Assembly: GCA_040079795.1 (NCBI GenBank)
Contig: JBEBJQ010000037.1
Location: 1 to 38,347, forward strand
Length of the DNA stretch: 38,347 nt
Reading direction: 5' to 3'
Source of the DNA: SXIZ01 sp040079795
GTDB lineage: Bacteria > Pseudomonadota > Gammaproteobacteria > Methylococcales > Methylomonadaceae
The position numbers and the translations under genes are program-made. Positions 16,730-25,318 of the stretch are shown here, piece after piece (the first letter of the stretch is position 1; every line of letters starts with the position of its first letter). Below the pieces are notes generated by a model. It did not search any database, was not told the DNA's origin, and saw only the letters and a list, made by a program, of their open reading frames with translations.

Positions 16730-17503
16730 TTATTTATGCAGCTCGGCATAAAGGGCGCGAAACTCATCGGTTAGTTTGTGCGATGGCATGTAATGCACTA
16801 ATGGCTGAGAAGCTGAATGTGATTCTCTGATTTTGACCGAAGGTGAAATTTTGGTTTCCAAAACAGGGTGACCTTCTGCAATAAGCTCGTCAACCAATTG
16901 TTTAGGCAAATTCATATTTTTTTGATATTGGTTAACAATAATCCCTTCAATTTCTAAATTGTGATTATGGTCGGCTTTAACCTCTTTTAGCGCGTGCATT
17001 AAGGTGTACAAGGCTTCCCTTGAAAAGGCATCACAGTCAAACGGAATCAAGCATTTATCAGCTGCAATTAAGGCTGATTGGCTGTAAAAGTTTAAAATTG
17101 GCGGCGTATCAATATAGATAGCGTCAAATCCAGTTAGTTTATCGAGCGCTTCTTTCAGTTTTAAAATTTTAAAACGCGATTCAAGCCGACTTTGTAATGG
17201 TTCGAGATCAGGGTGTGATGGCAGTATAAACAGATTCGGAAAAGGCGTTTCATGGATTAGATTTTCCAGCCCGGAATTATTGCCGCCAAATAAGTTTAAA
17301 CTTAAGGCCTCTTTGAAAAAATGCGCAATGGTACGTTCAGATTGTGCGACTTTAGCCCCCAGCAAATATTGGGTGGCATTGCCTTGAATATCCAGGTCTA
17401 CAACTAGAGTCCGCTTCCCTTCAACGGCGCTGATTGCAGCTAAATTACAGGTTATGGTTGATTTGCCAACCCCGCCTTTTTGATTGAAAATGACTCTGCG
17501 CAT
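16730..17503 (-). CDS. ParA-family ATPase without a partner ParB
   Basis: 257 residues. It begins directly with the deviant Walker A, FNQKGGVGKSTITCNLAA. Walker A' follows in VDLDIQGNATQYLLG, Walker B in AIYIDTPPIL, and the C-terminal signature is IRESHSASQPLVHYMPSHKL. ParA ATPases dimerise on DNA with ATP and position chromosomes, plasmids or protein assemblies. No parB-like gene with an HTH is beside it; the neighbours are lnt (convergent) and an OmlA-like lipoprotein on the same strand. A cargo-positioning role (a protein machine rather than DNA) is possible but not shown by the sequence. The chromosomal segregation pair is expected elsewhere, next to gidAB. Confidence 0.88.
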   Translation of the reverse strand: MRRVIFNQKGGVGKSTITCNLAAISAVEGKRTLVVDLDIQGNATQYLLGAKVAQSERTIAHFFKEALSLNLFGGNNSGLENLIHETPFPNLFILPSHPDLEPLQSRLESRFKILKLKEALDKLTGFDAIYIDTPPILNFYSQSALIAADKCLIPFDCDAFSREALYTLMHALKEVKADHNHNLEIEGIIVNQYQKNMNLPKQLVDELIAEGHPVLETKISPSVKIRESHSASQPLVHYMPSHKLTDEFRALYAELHK

Positions 17504-17601
17504 AGAATTCTCGTTAAATTCAGGTAGATAAAGCCGATATTATGAAAGAGTCTGAGCTTAATATCAACTATCTCCACGGATTAACCTTGAATATGCAGTG
17601 A

Positions 17602-18120
17602 TTATCGACTGGCTGGCGCAGTTAGGGAAGAAGGTTTGGCGCGTTGGATTGAAAAAGCTTTATTGTCTTTAAATTCAATTGTCACGATACGGGTATTTTC
17701 GGTTCCTGTTTGGGCTGGCTGTGGGGTGCTTTCATCCCCGGCGTTGCTTGCATTGTAAACTTGTGACCCGATACTGGTTGCCACGCCCGCAATTGGGCTA
17801 AAAATGCCGACTGTTGTGGCAACGATACTGCCGATTTTACTGAAAAAGCCACTGTTGCTTTTGGATTCTGGAGGAGTGGCTTTTGTAGCGCCCGGATCGA
17901 ATACCCAGATAGCTGTTGTCCCGTTTGCAGTCTCGGTGACTGACGTTGCTTCGCCTAAAATAGCGTCGACTTCCTCACGGCTCATACCAAGCTTAAGGGT
18001 TTCGAGATTTGAGGTTTGGGCTTTCACGGATATGGCTTGTTGGTCAGCGGCTGAAGGCGCTGGTTCACTGGCACAGCTAACACAAAATAAACAAATGCAC
18101 AGTACGGCTAAATTTTTCAT
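17602..18120 (-). CDS. OmlA/BamE (SmpA)-like lipoprotein
   Basis: 172 residues from the ATG at 18120 (open to a TTG at 18165; the later start puts the signal peptide at the N-terminus). MKNLAVLCICLFCVSC is a lipoprotein signal with lipobox FCVSC, followed by A-S-E, which favours outer-membrane sorting. The segment LKLGMSREEVDAILGEATSV matches the SmpA/OmlA motif (LxxGMs..EV...lG.P), and IWVFDPG and IVTIEFKDNKA resemble the second strand pair. A Gly/Ala/Ile-rich hydrophobic stretch (IGSIVATTVGIFSPIAGVATSIGS) interrupts the fold and is unusual for BamE. It is divergent from pstS. Confidence 0.78.
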   Translation of the reverse strand: MKNLAVLCICLFCVSCASEPAPSAADQQAISVKAQTSNLETLKLGMSREEVDAILGEATSVTETANGTTAIWVFDPGATKATPPESKSNSGFFSKIGSIVATTVGIFSPIAGVATSIGSQVYNASNAGDESTPQPAQTGTENTRIVTIEFKDNKAFSIQRAKPSSLTAPASR

Positions 18121-18360
18121 AAGCAAAAATAATTTTTTTAAATTGCCACAGAGGGCATATATCAACTATTGTTTAGCGGTTTCACTGCCCTAATAATACC
18201 GAAAGTTTCGAGTAAGCGGGTATAAAGCGACTGTATCAAATCCAAGTATCATGTTAAGTTATTATAATAAACGTTTAAAAATCAATAATAACAACACCTT
18301 AAAAAAATCCTCTTAACTATTGAGCTGGATTATAATTGCTTGGTTTTAAAAATAATGACA

Positions 18361-18378
18361 TTGTCATAATATTGTCAT
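18361..18378 (+). promoter_or_regulatory. Pho box (PhoB binding site) upstream of pstS
   Basis: TTGTCATAATATTGTCAT: two TTGTCAT half-sites starting 11 bases apart, the spacing and spelling of the PhoB consensus CTGTCATAAATCTGTCAT (two half-site first bases and part of the spacer differ). It lies 69 bases before the pstS ATG. A plausible -10 (TAATCT, 18389-18394) follows about 10 bases downstream, as expected where PhoB replaces the -35 contact. Confidence 0.85.
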
Positions 18379-18447
18379 ATGCTTTTTGTAATCTTGTTCT
18401 GTCAAATCTTATTCACCGATTTATATTTCCTATTAGAGATGTTAGCA

Positions 18448-19446
18448 ATGAAATTCACCTTAAAATCAAAAGCATTATTAGCCTTGCTTGGCGTAGCGTC
18501 TTCTGCGTTCATAGGCAGTGATGTGGTTATAGCCGCTGCTAAAGTACAAAAAGTAGACCCCGCTTTACCTGCTTACGCTAAAGCTGAAGGCGTGTCGGGC
18601 AACTTATCCAGTGTCGGTTCCGATACTTTGGCTAATTTAATGACTTTATGGGCGGAAACATTTAACAAAAGTTATCCTAACGTCAATATCCAAATTCAAG
18701 CGGCAGGTTCTTCTACAGCACCTCCTGCACTAACAGAAGGCACTTCTAATTTGGGGCCGATGAGCCGTGAAATGAAAGAAGATGAACTGGAGGCGTTCGA
18801 GTCAAAATACGGTTATAAGCCAACTGCTGTACCCGTTGCAATTGATGCCTTAGCCGTATTTGTGCACAAAGATAACCCCATTAAAGGGATGACTTTGGCG
18901 CAAGTGGATGCAATTATGTCTTCAACCCGTAAATGCGGTGGGGAAGCTGATATTGAAAACTGGGGTCAAGTCGGTTTAACGGGGGCATGGCAAAGCAGAA
19001 GTATCCAATTATATGGCCGTAATTCTGTTTCTGGAACCTATGGTTACTTTAAAGAATATGGGTTGTGTAAAGGTGACTTCAAAAGTAACGTGAATGAGCA
19101 ACCAGGTTCTGCTTCAGTAGTGCAATCAGTAACGTCTTCTGTCAATGGCATTGGTTATTCGGGTATCGGCTATAAAACCTCTGGCGTTAAAGCAGTACCA
19201 TTGGCTAAAAAAGCTGGTCAACCCTTTAGCGATGCGACGCCTGAAAATGCCTTATCAGGTGCGTACCCGTTATCGCGTTATTTGTATGTTTATGTGAATA
19301 AAGCCCCTAACAAGCCATTAGCGCCGCTGGAAGCTGAATTTATTAAAATGGTGTTATCAAAAGAAGGTCAGGAAGTGGTCATTAAAGATGGTTATATTCC
19401 ATTGCCTGCCACTATTGCACAAAAAGTCTTAGCTACAATTCAATAA
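18448..19446 (+). CDS. pstS: phosphate ABC transporter substrate-binding protein
   Basis: 332 residues from the ATG at 18448 (the frame is open from 18379, but that start lies directly against the Pho box). Signal peptide MKFTLKSKALLALLGVASSAFIGSDVVIAA. The mature part has the PstS phosphate-binding loops (LSSVGSDTLANLMTLWAETF, IQAAGSSTAPPALTEGTSNLGPMSR, LYGRNSVSGTYGYFKEY) and the VNGIGYSGIGY motif. It binds orthophosphate in the periplasm and delivers it to PstCA. It is the first gene of pstSCAB-phoU and is directly preceded by a Pho box. A long gap with a hairpin separates it from pstC. Confidence 0.95.
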   Translation: MKFTLKSKALLALLGVASSAFIGSDVVIAAAKVQKVDPALPAYAKAEGVSGNLSSVGSDTLANLMTLWAETFNKSYPNVNIQIQAAGSSTAPPALTEGTSNLGPMSREMKEDELEAFESKYGYKPTAVPVAIDALAVFVHKDNPIKGMTLAQVDAIMSSTRKCGGEADIENWGQVGLTGAWQSRSIQLYGRNSVSGTYGYFKEYGLCKGDFKSNVNEQPGSASVVQSVTSSVNGIGYSGIGYKTSGVKAVPLAKKAGQPFSDATPENALSGAYPLSRYLYVYVNKAPNKPLAPLEAEFIKMVLSKEGQEVVIKDGYIPLPATIAQKVLATIQ

Positions 19447-19507
19447 TTTGATCATTAAGGCCTGTTCAGATTGCGCAAAGGATGCGCTGACAGGGATGTT
19501 TAGGAAA

Positions 19508-19541
19508 GGTTAGTCTTTTTCGAAAGTGAAAAAGACTAACC
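19508..19541 (+). repeat. perfect 14-bp stem-loop between pstS and pstC
   Basis: GGTTAGTCTTTTTC, a 6-base loop (GAAAGT), then its exact reverse complement, 62 bases after the pstS stop. No T-run follows, so it is not a standard terminator. It fits an RNA hairpin that protects the pstS 3' end or partly attenuates read-through, giving more binding protein than permease. Confidence 0.75.
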
Positions 19542-19665
19542 GGTTAAATCGTAGCCAGTTGAGGTTTGCAAATGGTGAATCTCAACACCCTTAATTTTAT
19601 GTTTATAAAAGTTATTTCGTAGGGCAAATGAATTTTCCTTACACAACCCTTCCCAGAATGTGCGT

Positions 19666-21945
19666 ATGCCTGAAATAAGTTCAAATAAAGCTGTAAAATT
19701 GGATTCAGCGATGCAGGTCTCAGATGCAAGCCTGCACCAACGCTGGCGGTTATTAAAAGATCGTCTGGCGCGTTACGGTATCGTAATCGGCGGTTGGGGC
19801 GTTATTGTCGCGATAATACTGATTTTTTTCTATTTATTGTATGTGGTTGTGCCGTTATTTATTCCCGCCAGTGCAAAATCGCTAGCGGAGTACCAAATGC
19901 CCGCTAAGGATAAAGGCAAGACCTTGCTTTTGGCGCTCGAAGAGCAAAACGAGGTTGCGGTCAGGTTTACCGATCAGGCACAGGCGGTTTTTTTTAAGGC
20001 GCAGACCGGACAGCCGGTTTTGACTGAGGCGCTTAAAGTGCCGCAAGATATGAAAATAACCAGTTTCGCGCCTCAGAGCAGTGGGGAGGGCGTGGTTGCG
20101 TATGGTTTAAGTAATGGCAGTTTGTTAATTGCGAAGCATAGCTATCGCGTGACTTACCCAAAAGATGTCCGGGTTATTACGCCAATGATTAGCTACCCTT
20201 TAGGTGAGCAGCCCTTGGCACTGGACGCGGAGGGCGGTGTCTTAGGCATGATTGCTCTACAGGTTGGCGAGGGCAATACCACGGTGGTTGCAAAGACCGC
20301 CAGCAATAAGCTTAAATTATTGAACATTACCCAGGAAAAAACCTTGTTTGGCGAAGCAACACTGCAACGGACTGAAGCGTTATTAGAGTTGGCCGCAGAT
20401 AATGTGGCATTTATGCTGATTGATAAAGAACAACGGTATCTGTATGCGGCCAGCAGTGATGGTAATTTAAGCTTTTATGATATTAGCGATAAAAGCGCGC
20501 CGGTTTTGAAAGAGTTGGTTAATGTCTCTCCTGGACAAAAAATTAATAGTATCGATTTCGTCAATGGTGGCTTATCGTTATTGGTCGCTGATTCATCAGG
20601 GTTGGTTTCGCAGTGGTCAGTGGTGCGGGATGCTAAAAATAATCCGGGTTTACAGAAAATACGCAGCTTTAAAGTGTCGGATGTGGCGTTGATGAAGGTT
20701 TCGGCTGAACAGCGCCGAAAAGGCTTTCTGACGGTAGATACACAAGGGGTGATTGGCGCTTATAACACCACCGCTGAACGTGAATTACTTAAGCTGCCTG
20801 CCGCAAAAGCATTGCCAGCGGCATTTGCGTTATCGCCCAGAGCCAATGCGTTTTTATTACAGTCAGCGAATGGCACGCTTAATTTCTGGAAGGTGTCAAA
20901 TGAACACCCCGAAGTGTCCATGAAATCCCTATGGGGTAAGGTATGGTATGAAAGTTATCCAAAACCGGATTATATCTGGCAGTCTTCCTCATCCAGTAAT
21001 GACTTTGAACCTAAATACAGCCTGACGCCGTTAGTCTTTGGAACCTTGAAGGCGGCTTTTTATGCCATGCTGTTTGCGGTGCCCTTGTCTTTAATGGGCG
21101 CTACTTATGCGGCTTATTTTATGGCACCCTCAATGCGCAGCCTAGTTAAGCCAACTATTGAATTGATGGGCGCATTACCCACGGTTATTTTAGGTTTTCT
21201 GGCCGGTTTATGGTTAGCGCCGTTTTTAGAAGAACATTTGTTAGGCGTTTTCGTGTTGCTGCTTATGCTCCCGTTTGCGGTATTGGGTTTTGGAATGGCC
21301 TGGCAATTTTTGCCTAAAGCCTACCGCCAAAAAGTACCTGAAGGCATGGAAGCGATGTTGCTTATTCCGGTAATTATCGGGGTGAGCTGGTTGGCTTTTG
21401 CAGTCAGTCCAACGATGGAAGCGCTATTTTTTCAGGGTGACTTGCGTATCTGGATGAAGGATTCCTTTGGGATTAACTATGATCAGCGCAACTCGCTTGT
21501 TGTAGGTATTGCCATGGGCTTTGCGGTGATACCGAGTATTTTTACGATCGCAGAAGACGCTATCTTTAGTGTGCCGAAACATTTAACCATTGGTTCTTTG
21601 GCGTTAGGGGCAACACCATGGCAAACCATGATCAAAGTGGTGTTGTTAACTGCCAGTCCGGGTATTTTTTCGGCAGTTATGATCGGTTTAGGCCGCGCTA
21701 TCGGTGAGACCATGATTGTATTAATGGCAACGGGAAATACCCCAGTAATGGATTTAAGTGTATTTCAGGGCATGCGCACTTTAGCGGCAAATGTCGCGGT
21801 GGAAATGCCGGAGTCTGAAGTGGATAGTACCCATTATCGTGTGCTGTTTTTAGCTGCACTGGTATTGTTTATGTTTACTTTTGTTTTTAACACCTTGGCG
21901 GAGTTGATTCGTCAGCATTTACGTGAAAAATACAGTTCCTTATGA
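19666..21945 (+). CDS. pstC: phosphate ABC transporter permease PstC, long form
   Basis: About 759 residues (GTG at 19660 or ATG at 19666; no strong Shine-Dalgarno decides), more than twice the length of E. coli PstC. TM1 (IVIGGWGVIVAIILIFFYLLYV, about 40-62) is followed by a periplasmic insert of about 380 residues. The insert has repeated beta-rich blocks (RYLYAASSDGNLSFYDISDK; SLLVADSSGLVSQWSVV; ANAFLLQSANGTLNFWKVS) that look like blades of a WD/beta-propeller. The ABC permease core starts near SLTPLVFGTLKAAFYAMLF. The EAA loop is in LALGATPWQTMIKVVL. This long form is known from pseudomonads and related groups. It overlaps pstA by 4 bases. Confidence 0.94.
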   Translation: MPEISSNKAVKLDSAMQVSDASLHQRWRLLKDRLARYGIVIGGWGVIVAIILIFFYLLYVVVPLFIPASAKSLAEYQMPAKDKGKTLLLALEEQNEVAVRFTDQAQAVFFKAQTGQPVLTEALKVPQDMKITSFAPQSSGEGVVAYGLSNGSLLIAKHSYRVTYPKDVRVITPMISYPLGEQPLALDAEGGVLGMIALQVGEGNTTVVAKTASNKLKLLNITQEKTLFGEATLQRTEALLELAADNVAFMLIDKEQRYLYAASSDGNLSFYDISDKSAPVLKELVNVSPGQKINSIDFVNGGLSLLVADSSGLVSQWSVVRDAKNNPGLQKIRSFKVSDVALMKVSAEQRRKGFLTVDTQGVIGAYNTTAERELLKLPAAKALPAAFALSPRANAFLLQSANGTLNFWKVSNEHPEVSMKSLWGKVWYESYPKPDYIWQSSSSSNDFEPKYSLTPLVFGTLKAAFYAMLFAVPLSLMGATYAAYFMAPSMRSLVKPTIELMGALPTVILGFLAGLWLAPFLEEHLLGVFVLLLMLPFAVLGFGMAWQFLPKAYRQKVPEGMEAMLLIPVIIGVSWLAFAVSPTMEALFFQGDLRIWMKDSFGINYDQRNSLVVGIAMGFAVIPSIFTIAEDAIFSVPKHLTIGSLALGATPWQTMIKVVLLTASPGIFSAVMIGLGRAIGETMIVLMATGNTPVMDLSVFQGMRTLAANVAVEMPESEVDSTHYRVLFLAALVLFMFTFVFNTLAELIRQHLREKYSSL

Positions 21946-23606
21946 TCATTAAACAATGGGTTAAAAGCGGCTCTCCCTGGATTTGGCTGAATGCTGCCGC
22001 AGTCAGTACTTGTCTTATTCTGGTGTTGGGCGTTCTGGGTTTGGTGGCAATGCGTGGCTTAGGGCATTATTGGCCGTCCGATGTTGCACAAATTCAGTAC
22101 CATGATAAAGACGGTTCTCAGCAAAACATTACGGGGGAAGTGGTTGACAGCAACACTATTTCTGCGCAACGTGCCAAAGATGCCGGTTATCTGGATGCTG
22201 ACATTGGCAACGACAGTACTGTTGAGCAAAAGCTGATTAAAGTTGGCAATCGTGATGTCAGTGGTATGGATTTTCGTTGGATATTAGCGAATAACATCCA
22301 GAAAATTACCTATCCGGAGCCACTGATTGTTTTAGAACGGCGGGAGTGGGGTAATTTCTACGGCACATTACAAGCGGTTAAGGTCGACGGAAAGGTTGTT
22401 GCTGAAGGTGCAGCTACTATGGACAGCGCGCAACAGCGCATTGCGGCGGCACTTGAGACGTTTGATGAAATCAAACATCTGGAAAAAAAAGAGATTGGTG
22501 GGATTAATTACAGCCTTGATCGTTTACGTTTAAAACAGCGTAAACTGGAATTGCAGAATCAATTGACGGATGCCGCGAAACAGCAAATGGCTACCGAAAA
22601 AGCGGCTTATCAGGTTGACTATAAACGCTATCAAGAACAGTTAAAATCCTTGTATGCCAAAGTTAATCAGGAAAGTTTGGTGGTTAAAACCGGAGAAGGC
22701 GTCGAACGCGATATTCCGATTGGTAAAATTGTAAAAATGTACCAACCGAACGGTATGGGCATTGTTACTAAAATCGGACATTATTTTGCGAAATTGGGTG
22801 AGTTCTTAAGTGAAGATCCGCGTGAAGCTAATACGGAAGGCGGTATTTTTCCAGCTATTTTCGGTACGGTACTGATGGTTATGTTGATGGCGGTTGTTGT
22901 GACCCCGTTTGGTGTGATCGCAGCGGTGTACTTGCGCGAATACGCCAAGCAAGGTTTTACTACCCGTTTAATCAGGATTGCGGTGAACAACCTGGCGGGT
23001 GTGCCATCCATTGTTTATGGCGTGTTTGGTTTGGGTTTTTTTGTCTATATTTTAGGCGGCAATATCGATCAACTGTTTTTTCCGGAATCTGCTCCAGCAC
23101 CTGTTTTCGGTACGCCTGGTTTGATGTGGTCTTCGATTACGCTGGCCTTGTTAACGCTTCCGGTTGTGATTGTTGCCACGGAAGAGGGGTTATCTAGAAT
23201 TCCTTCCGCCATTCGTGAAGGCAGTTTGGCATTAGGTGCGACCAAGCTGGAAACCCTATGGCTTACTGTTCTCCCGATGGCCAGTCCGGCAATGATGACG
23301 GGATTAATTTTAGCGGTGGCGCGCGCTGCTGGTGAAGTGGCACCCCTGATGTTAGTCGGGGTTGTGAAGCTAGCGCCAACCCTACCGTTAGATGGCAATT
23401 TCCCTTTCTTGCATTTAGACCGGAAGTTTATGCACTTGGGCTTCCATATTTACGATGTCGGTTTTCAGAGTCCCAATGTTGAAGCGGCACGTCCCTTAGT
23501 TTATGCAACCTCATTGTTGTTAGTGATCGTGATTGTGGGTCTTAATTTAACGGCAGTAACCATTAGAAATCATTTGCGCGAAAAATATCGGGCACTGGAA
23601 GGATAA
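21942..23606 (+). CDS. pstA: phosphate ABC transporter permease PstA, long form
   Basis: 554 residues against roughly 300 in E. coli. After TM1 (about 13-37) comes a periplasmic insert of about 250 residues. It includes a strong coiled-coil (DRLRLKQRKLELQNQL to KRYQEQLKSLYAKV, about 185-240) and then a beta-like stretch ending at MYQPNGMGIVTKIGHY. The permease core begins near GGIFPAIFGTVLMVMLMAVVV, with the EAA-type loop LALGATKLETLWLTVLPMA. It starts inside the pstC stop (ATGA overlap), so the two are coupled. It pairs with the equally enlarged PstC; the two inserts may contact each other or PstS in the periplasm (inference). Confidence 0.95.
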   Translation: MIIKQWVKSGSPWIWLNAAAVSTCLILVLGVLGLVAMRGLGHYWPSDVAQIQYHDKDGSQQNITGEVVDSNTISAQRAKDAGYLDADIGNDSTVEQKLIKVGNRDVSGMDFRWILANNIQKITYPEPLIVLERREWGNFYGTLQAVKVDGKVVAEGAATMDSAQQRIAAALETFDEIKHLEKKEIGGINYSLDRLRLKQRKLELQNQLTDAAKQQMATEKAAYQVDYKRYQEQLKSLYAKVNQESLVVKTGEGVERDIPIGKIVKMYQPNGMGIVTKIGHYFAKLGEFLSEDPREANTEGGIFPAIFGTVLMVMLMAVVVTPFGVIAAVYLREYAKQGFTTRLIRIAVNNLAGVPSIVYGVFGLGFFVYILGGNIDQLFFPESAPAPVFGTPGLMWSSITLALLTLPVVIVATEEGLSRIPSAIREGSLALGATKLETLWLTVLPMASPAMMTGLILAVARAAGEVAPLMLVGVVKLAPTLPLDGNFPFLHLDRKFMHLGFHIYDVGFQSPNVEAARPLVYATSLLLVIVIVGLNLTAVTIRNHLREKYRALEG

Positions 23607-23609
23607 TCA

Positions 23610-24446
23610 ATGACAACACAAAACGTTCGATCGCATGCAATTGATATGAGTTCGGTATTTAACGGGCAACCGAATAAAATAGCTGAAGAGAATGAAACCT
23701 GCCTGAAAGTGGAAAATCTGAATTTATTCTATGGCGAAAAGCAGGCGTTACATAACATCAGTATGGAAATGCCTAAAAAGCGGGTAACGGCTTATATCGG
23801 TCCCAGTGGTTGCGGCAAATCAACCCTGTTACGCTGTATTAACCGGATGAATGATCTGGTGGACAGTGCCCGAATTGACGGTAAGATTTTACTGGATGGT
23901 GCAAATATTTACGATAAATCCGTCAACGTTGCTGCGTTACGGAGGCGGGTGGGTATGGTATTCCAAAAACCCAATCCCTTTCCCAAGTCGATTTTTGAAA
24001 ACGTCGCTTATGGCCTGCGTATTCAAGGCGTTAATGACAAACGTACCCTGGAGGAAACGGTTGAGCGTTCTCTAAGAGGTGCCGCGCTATGGGACGAAAT
24101 GAAAGACCGTTTGAATGATAATGCGTTAGGTATGTCCGGCGGTCAGCAACAACGGCTGGTGATTGCCCGTGCGATTGCCATCGAGCCGGAAGTGCTACTG
24201 CTGGATGAACCGGCATCCGCTTTGGATCCGATTTCTACGCTGAAAATTGAAGAGTTAATCAATGAGCTTAAAGAGCAATACACCATTGTCATCGTAACCC
24301 ACAATATGCAGCAGGCGGCGCGCGTTTCAGACTACACCGCATTTATGTATATGGGCGAACTCATTGAAATGGGTAATACTAAAGATTTGTTTACCAATCC
24401 CGTTAAAAAACAGACGGAAGATTATATTACCGGCCGTTATGGGTAA
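23610..24446 (+). CDS. pstB: phosphate ABC transporter ATP-binding protein
   Basis: 278 residues. Walker A GPSGCGKSTLLRCINRMNDL, Q-loop VFQKPNPFPKSI, signature LGMSGGQQQRL, Walker B EVLLLDEPASALDP and switch His in IVIVTHNMQQA; the CINRMNDL spelling is specific to PstB. A strong GGAAGGA lies just before the ATG, 3 bases after pstA. The N-terminal 30 residues (to about EENETC) are an extension beyond the usual start of LNLFYG. It energises PstCA and, with PhoU, reports phosphate supply to PhoR. Confidence 0.97.
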   Translation: MTTQNVRSHAIDMSSVFNGQPNKIAEENETCLKVENLNLFYGEKQALHNISMEMPKKRVTAYIGPSGCGKSTLLRCINRMNDLVDSARIDGKILLDGANIYDKSVNVAALRRRVGMVFQKPNPFPKSIFENVAYGLRIQGVNDKRTLEETVERSLRGAALWDEMKDRLNDNALGMSGGQQQRLVIARAIAIEPEVLLLDEPASALDPISTLKIEELINELKEQYTIVIVTHNMQQAARVSDYTAFMYMGELIEMGNTKDLFTNPVKKQTEDYITGRYG

Positions 24447-24460
24447 ATCAGGAGCATACA

Positions 24461-25216
24461 ATGGATAACAGTAAAATAGGACAGCATATTTCCGGTAAAT
24501 TCAACTCTGAATTGGAAGACATCCGTAATAAAGTGTTAACCATGGGTGGATTGGTTGAACAGCAAATTGATCAGGCGGTTAAGGCGTTTACCACCGGTGA
24601 TGAAGAGCTGGCCGAGTTTGTGATTAAACAGGATGACCCGATTGATGCCCTGGAAATGATTATCGACCAGGAATGTATGCAGATTTTAGCGTTGCGTCAG
24701 CCGGCTGCTTTTGATTTACGCTTAATTATTACGGTCATTAAGATTATAAATGAACTGGAAAGGGTTGGAGATCTTGCAGAGCGTATTGCAAAAAATGCGC
24801 TACAGGTAACCACTGCGGCCACTAAAAATGATGAATACTACGAATTGCAACATATTGCCGAATTGGTTAAAGATATGCTGCATGATGCTTTAGACGCCTT
24901 TGCGCGTATGAGTATAGAGGGAATTACTGATATTACCGCACAGGATGACAAAGTGGATCGTGAGTATGCCAGTATCATCCGGCAGTTGATTACGCACATG
25001 ATGGAAGATCCTAGAAACATTACCCGTAGTCTCGAGATTCTTTGGACGGCGCGTTCCTTGGAAAGAATTGGCGATCATGCCTGTAATATTGTTGCCCATA
25101 TCATTTATATGGTAAATGGTGAAGATGTTCGGCATATCAGTCAAGAAGAACTAGAAATAAAGTTTAATAAACGGGCTACCGATAAAATAGATATTACTGC
25201 TGAGCCTCCTGTGTAG
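24461..25216 (+). CDS. phoU: phosphate-signalling regulator PhoU
   Basis: 251 residues, two repeats of a three-helix PhoU unit. Each carries the metal-site motif E/D-x3-D style: NELERVGDLAERIAKNA in the first repeat and ARSLERIGDHACNIVAHI in the second. It links PstB to PhoR and turns off Pho signalling when phosphate is plentiful. AGGAG lies 7 bases before the ATG. It is the last gene of pstSCAB-phoU, 102 bases before phoB; that gap has only a weak 7-bp inverted repeat (25259-25281). Confidence 0.96.
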   Translation: MDNSKIGQHISGKFNSELEDIRNKVLTMGGLVEQQIDQAVKAFTTGDEELAEFVIKQDDPIDALEMIIDQECMQILALRQPAAFDLRLIITVIKIINELERVGDLAERIAKNALQVTTAATKNDEYYELQHIAELVKDMLHDALDAFARMSIEGITDITAQDDKVDREYASIIRQLITHMMEDPRNITRSLEILWTARSLERIGDHACNIVAHIIYMVNGEDVRHISQEELEIKFNKRATDKIDITAEPPV

Positions 25217-25318
25217 TTGATCTCTTTTACACACGTCGGAGCTATCGGATTCTTAATACATGGTAAGAAATATCTACCATGCTCGGCTTTATATAAAAAC
25301 ATCTTGGGTAAAATCTAA

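Noticed and set aside
17804..18193. A 129-codon plus-strand frame opposite the OmlA-like lipoprotein
   Set aside because: The minus-strand reading has a lipobox and an SmpA-like motif; the plus reading has none.
25259..25281. CATGGTA...TACCATG inverted repeat upstream of phoB
   Set aside because: Only 7 bp with a 9-base loop; it does not match a Pho box and could occur by chance.
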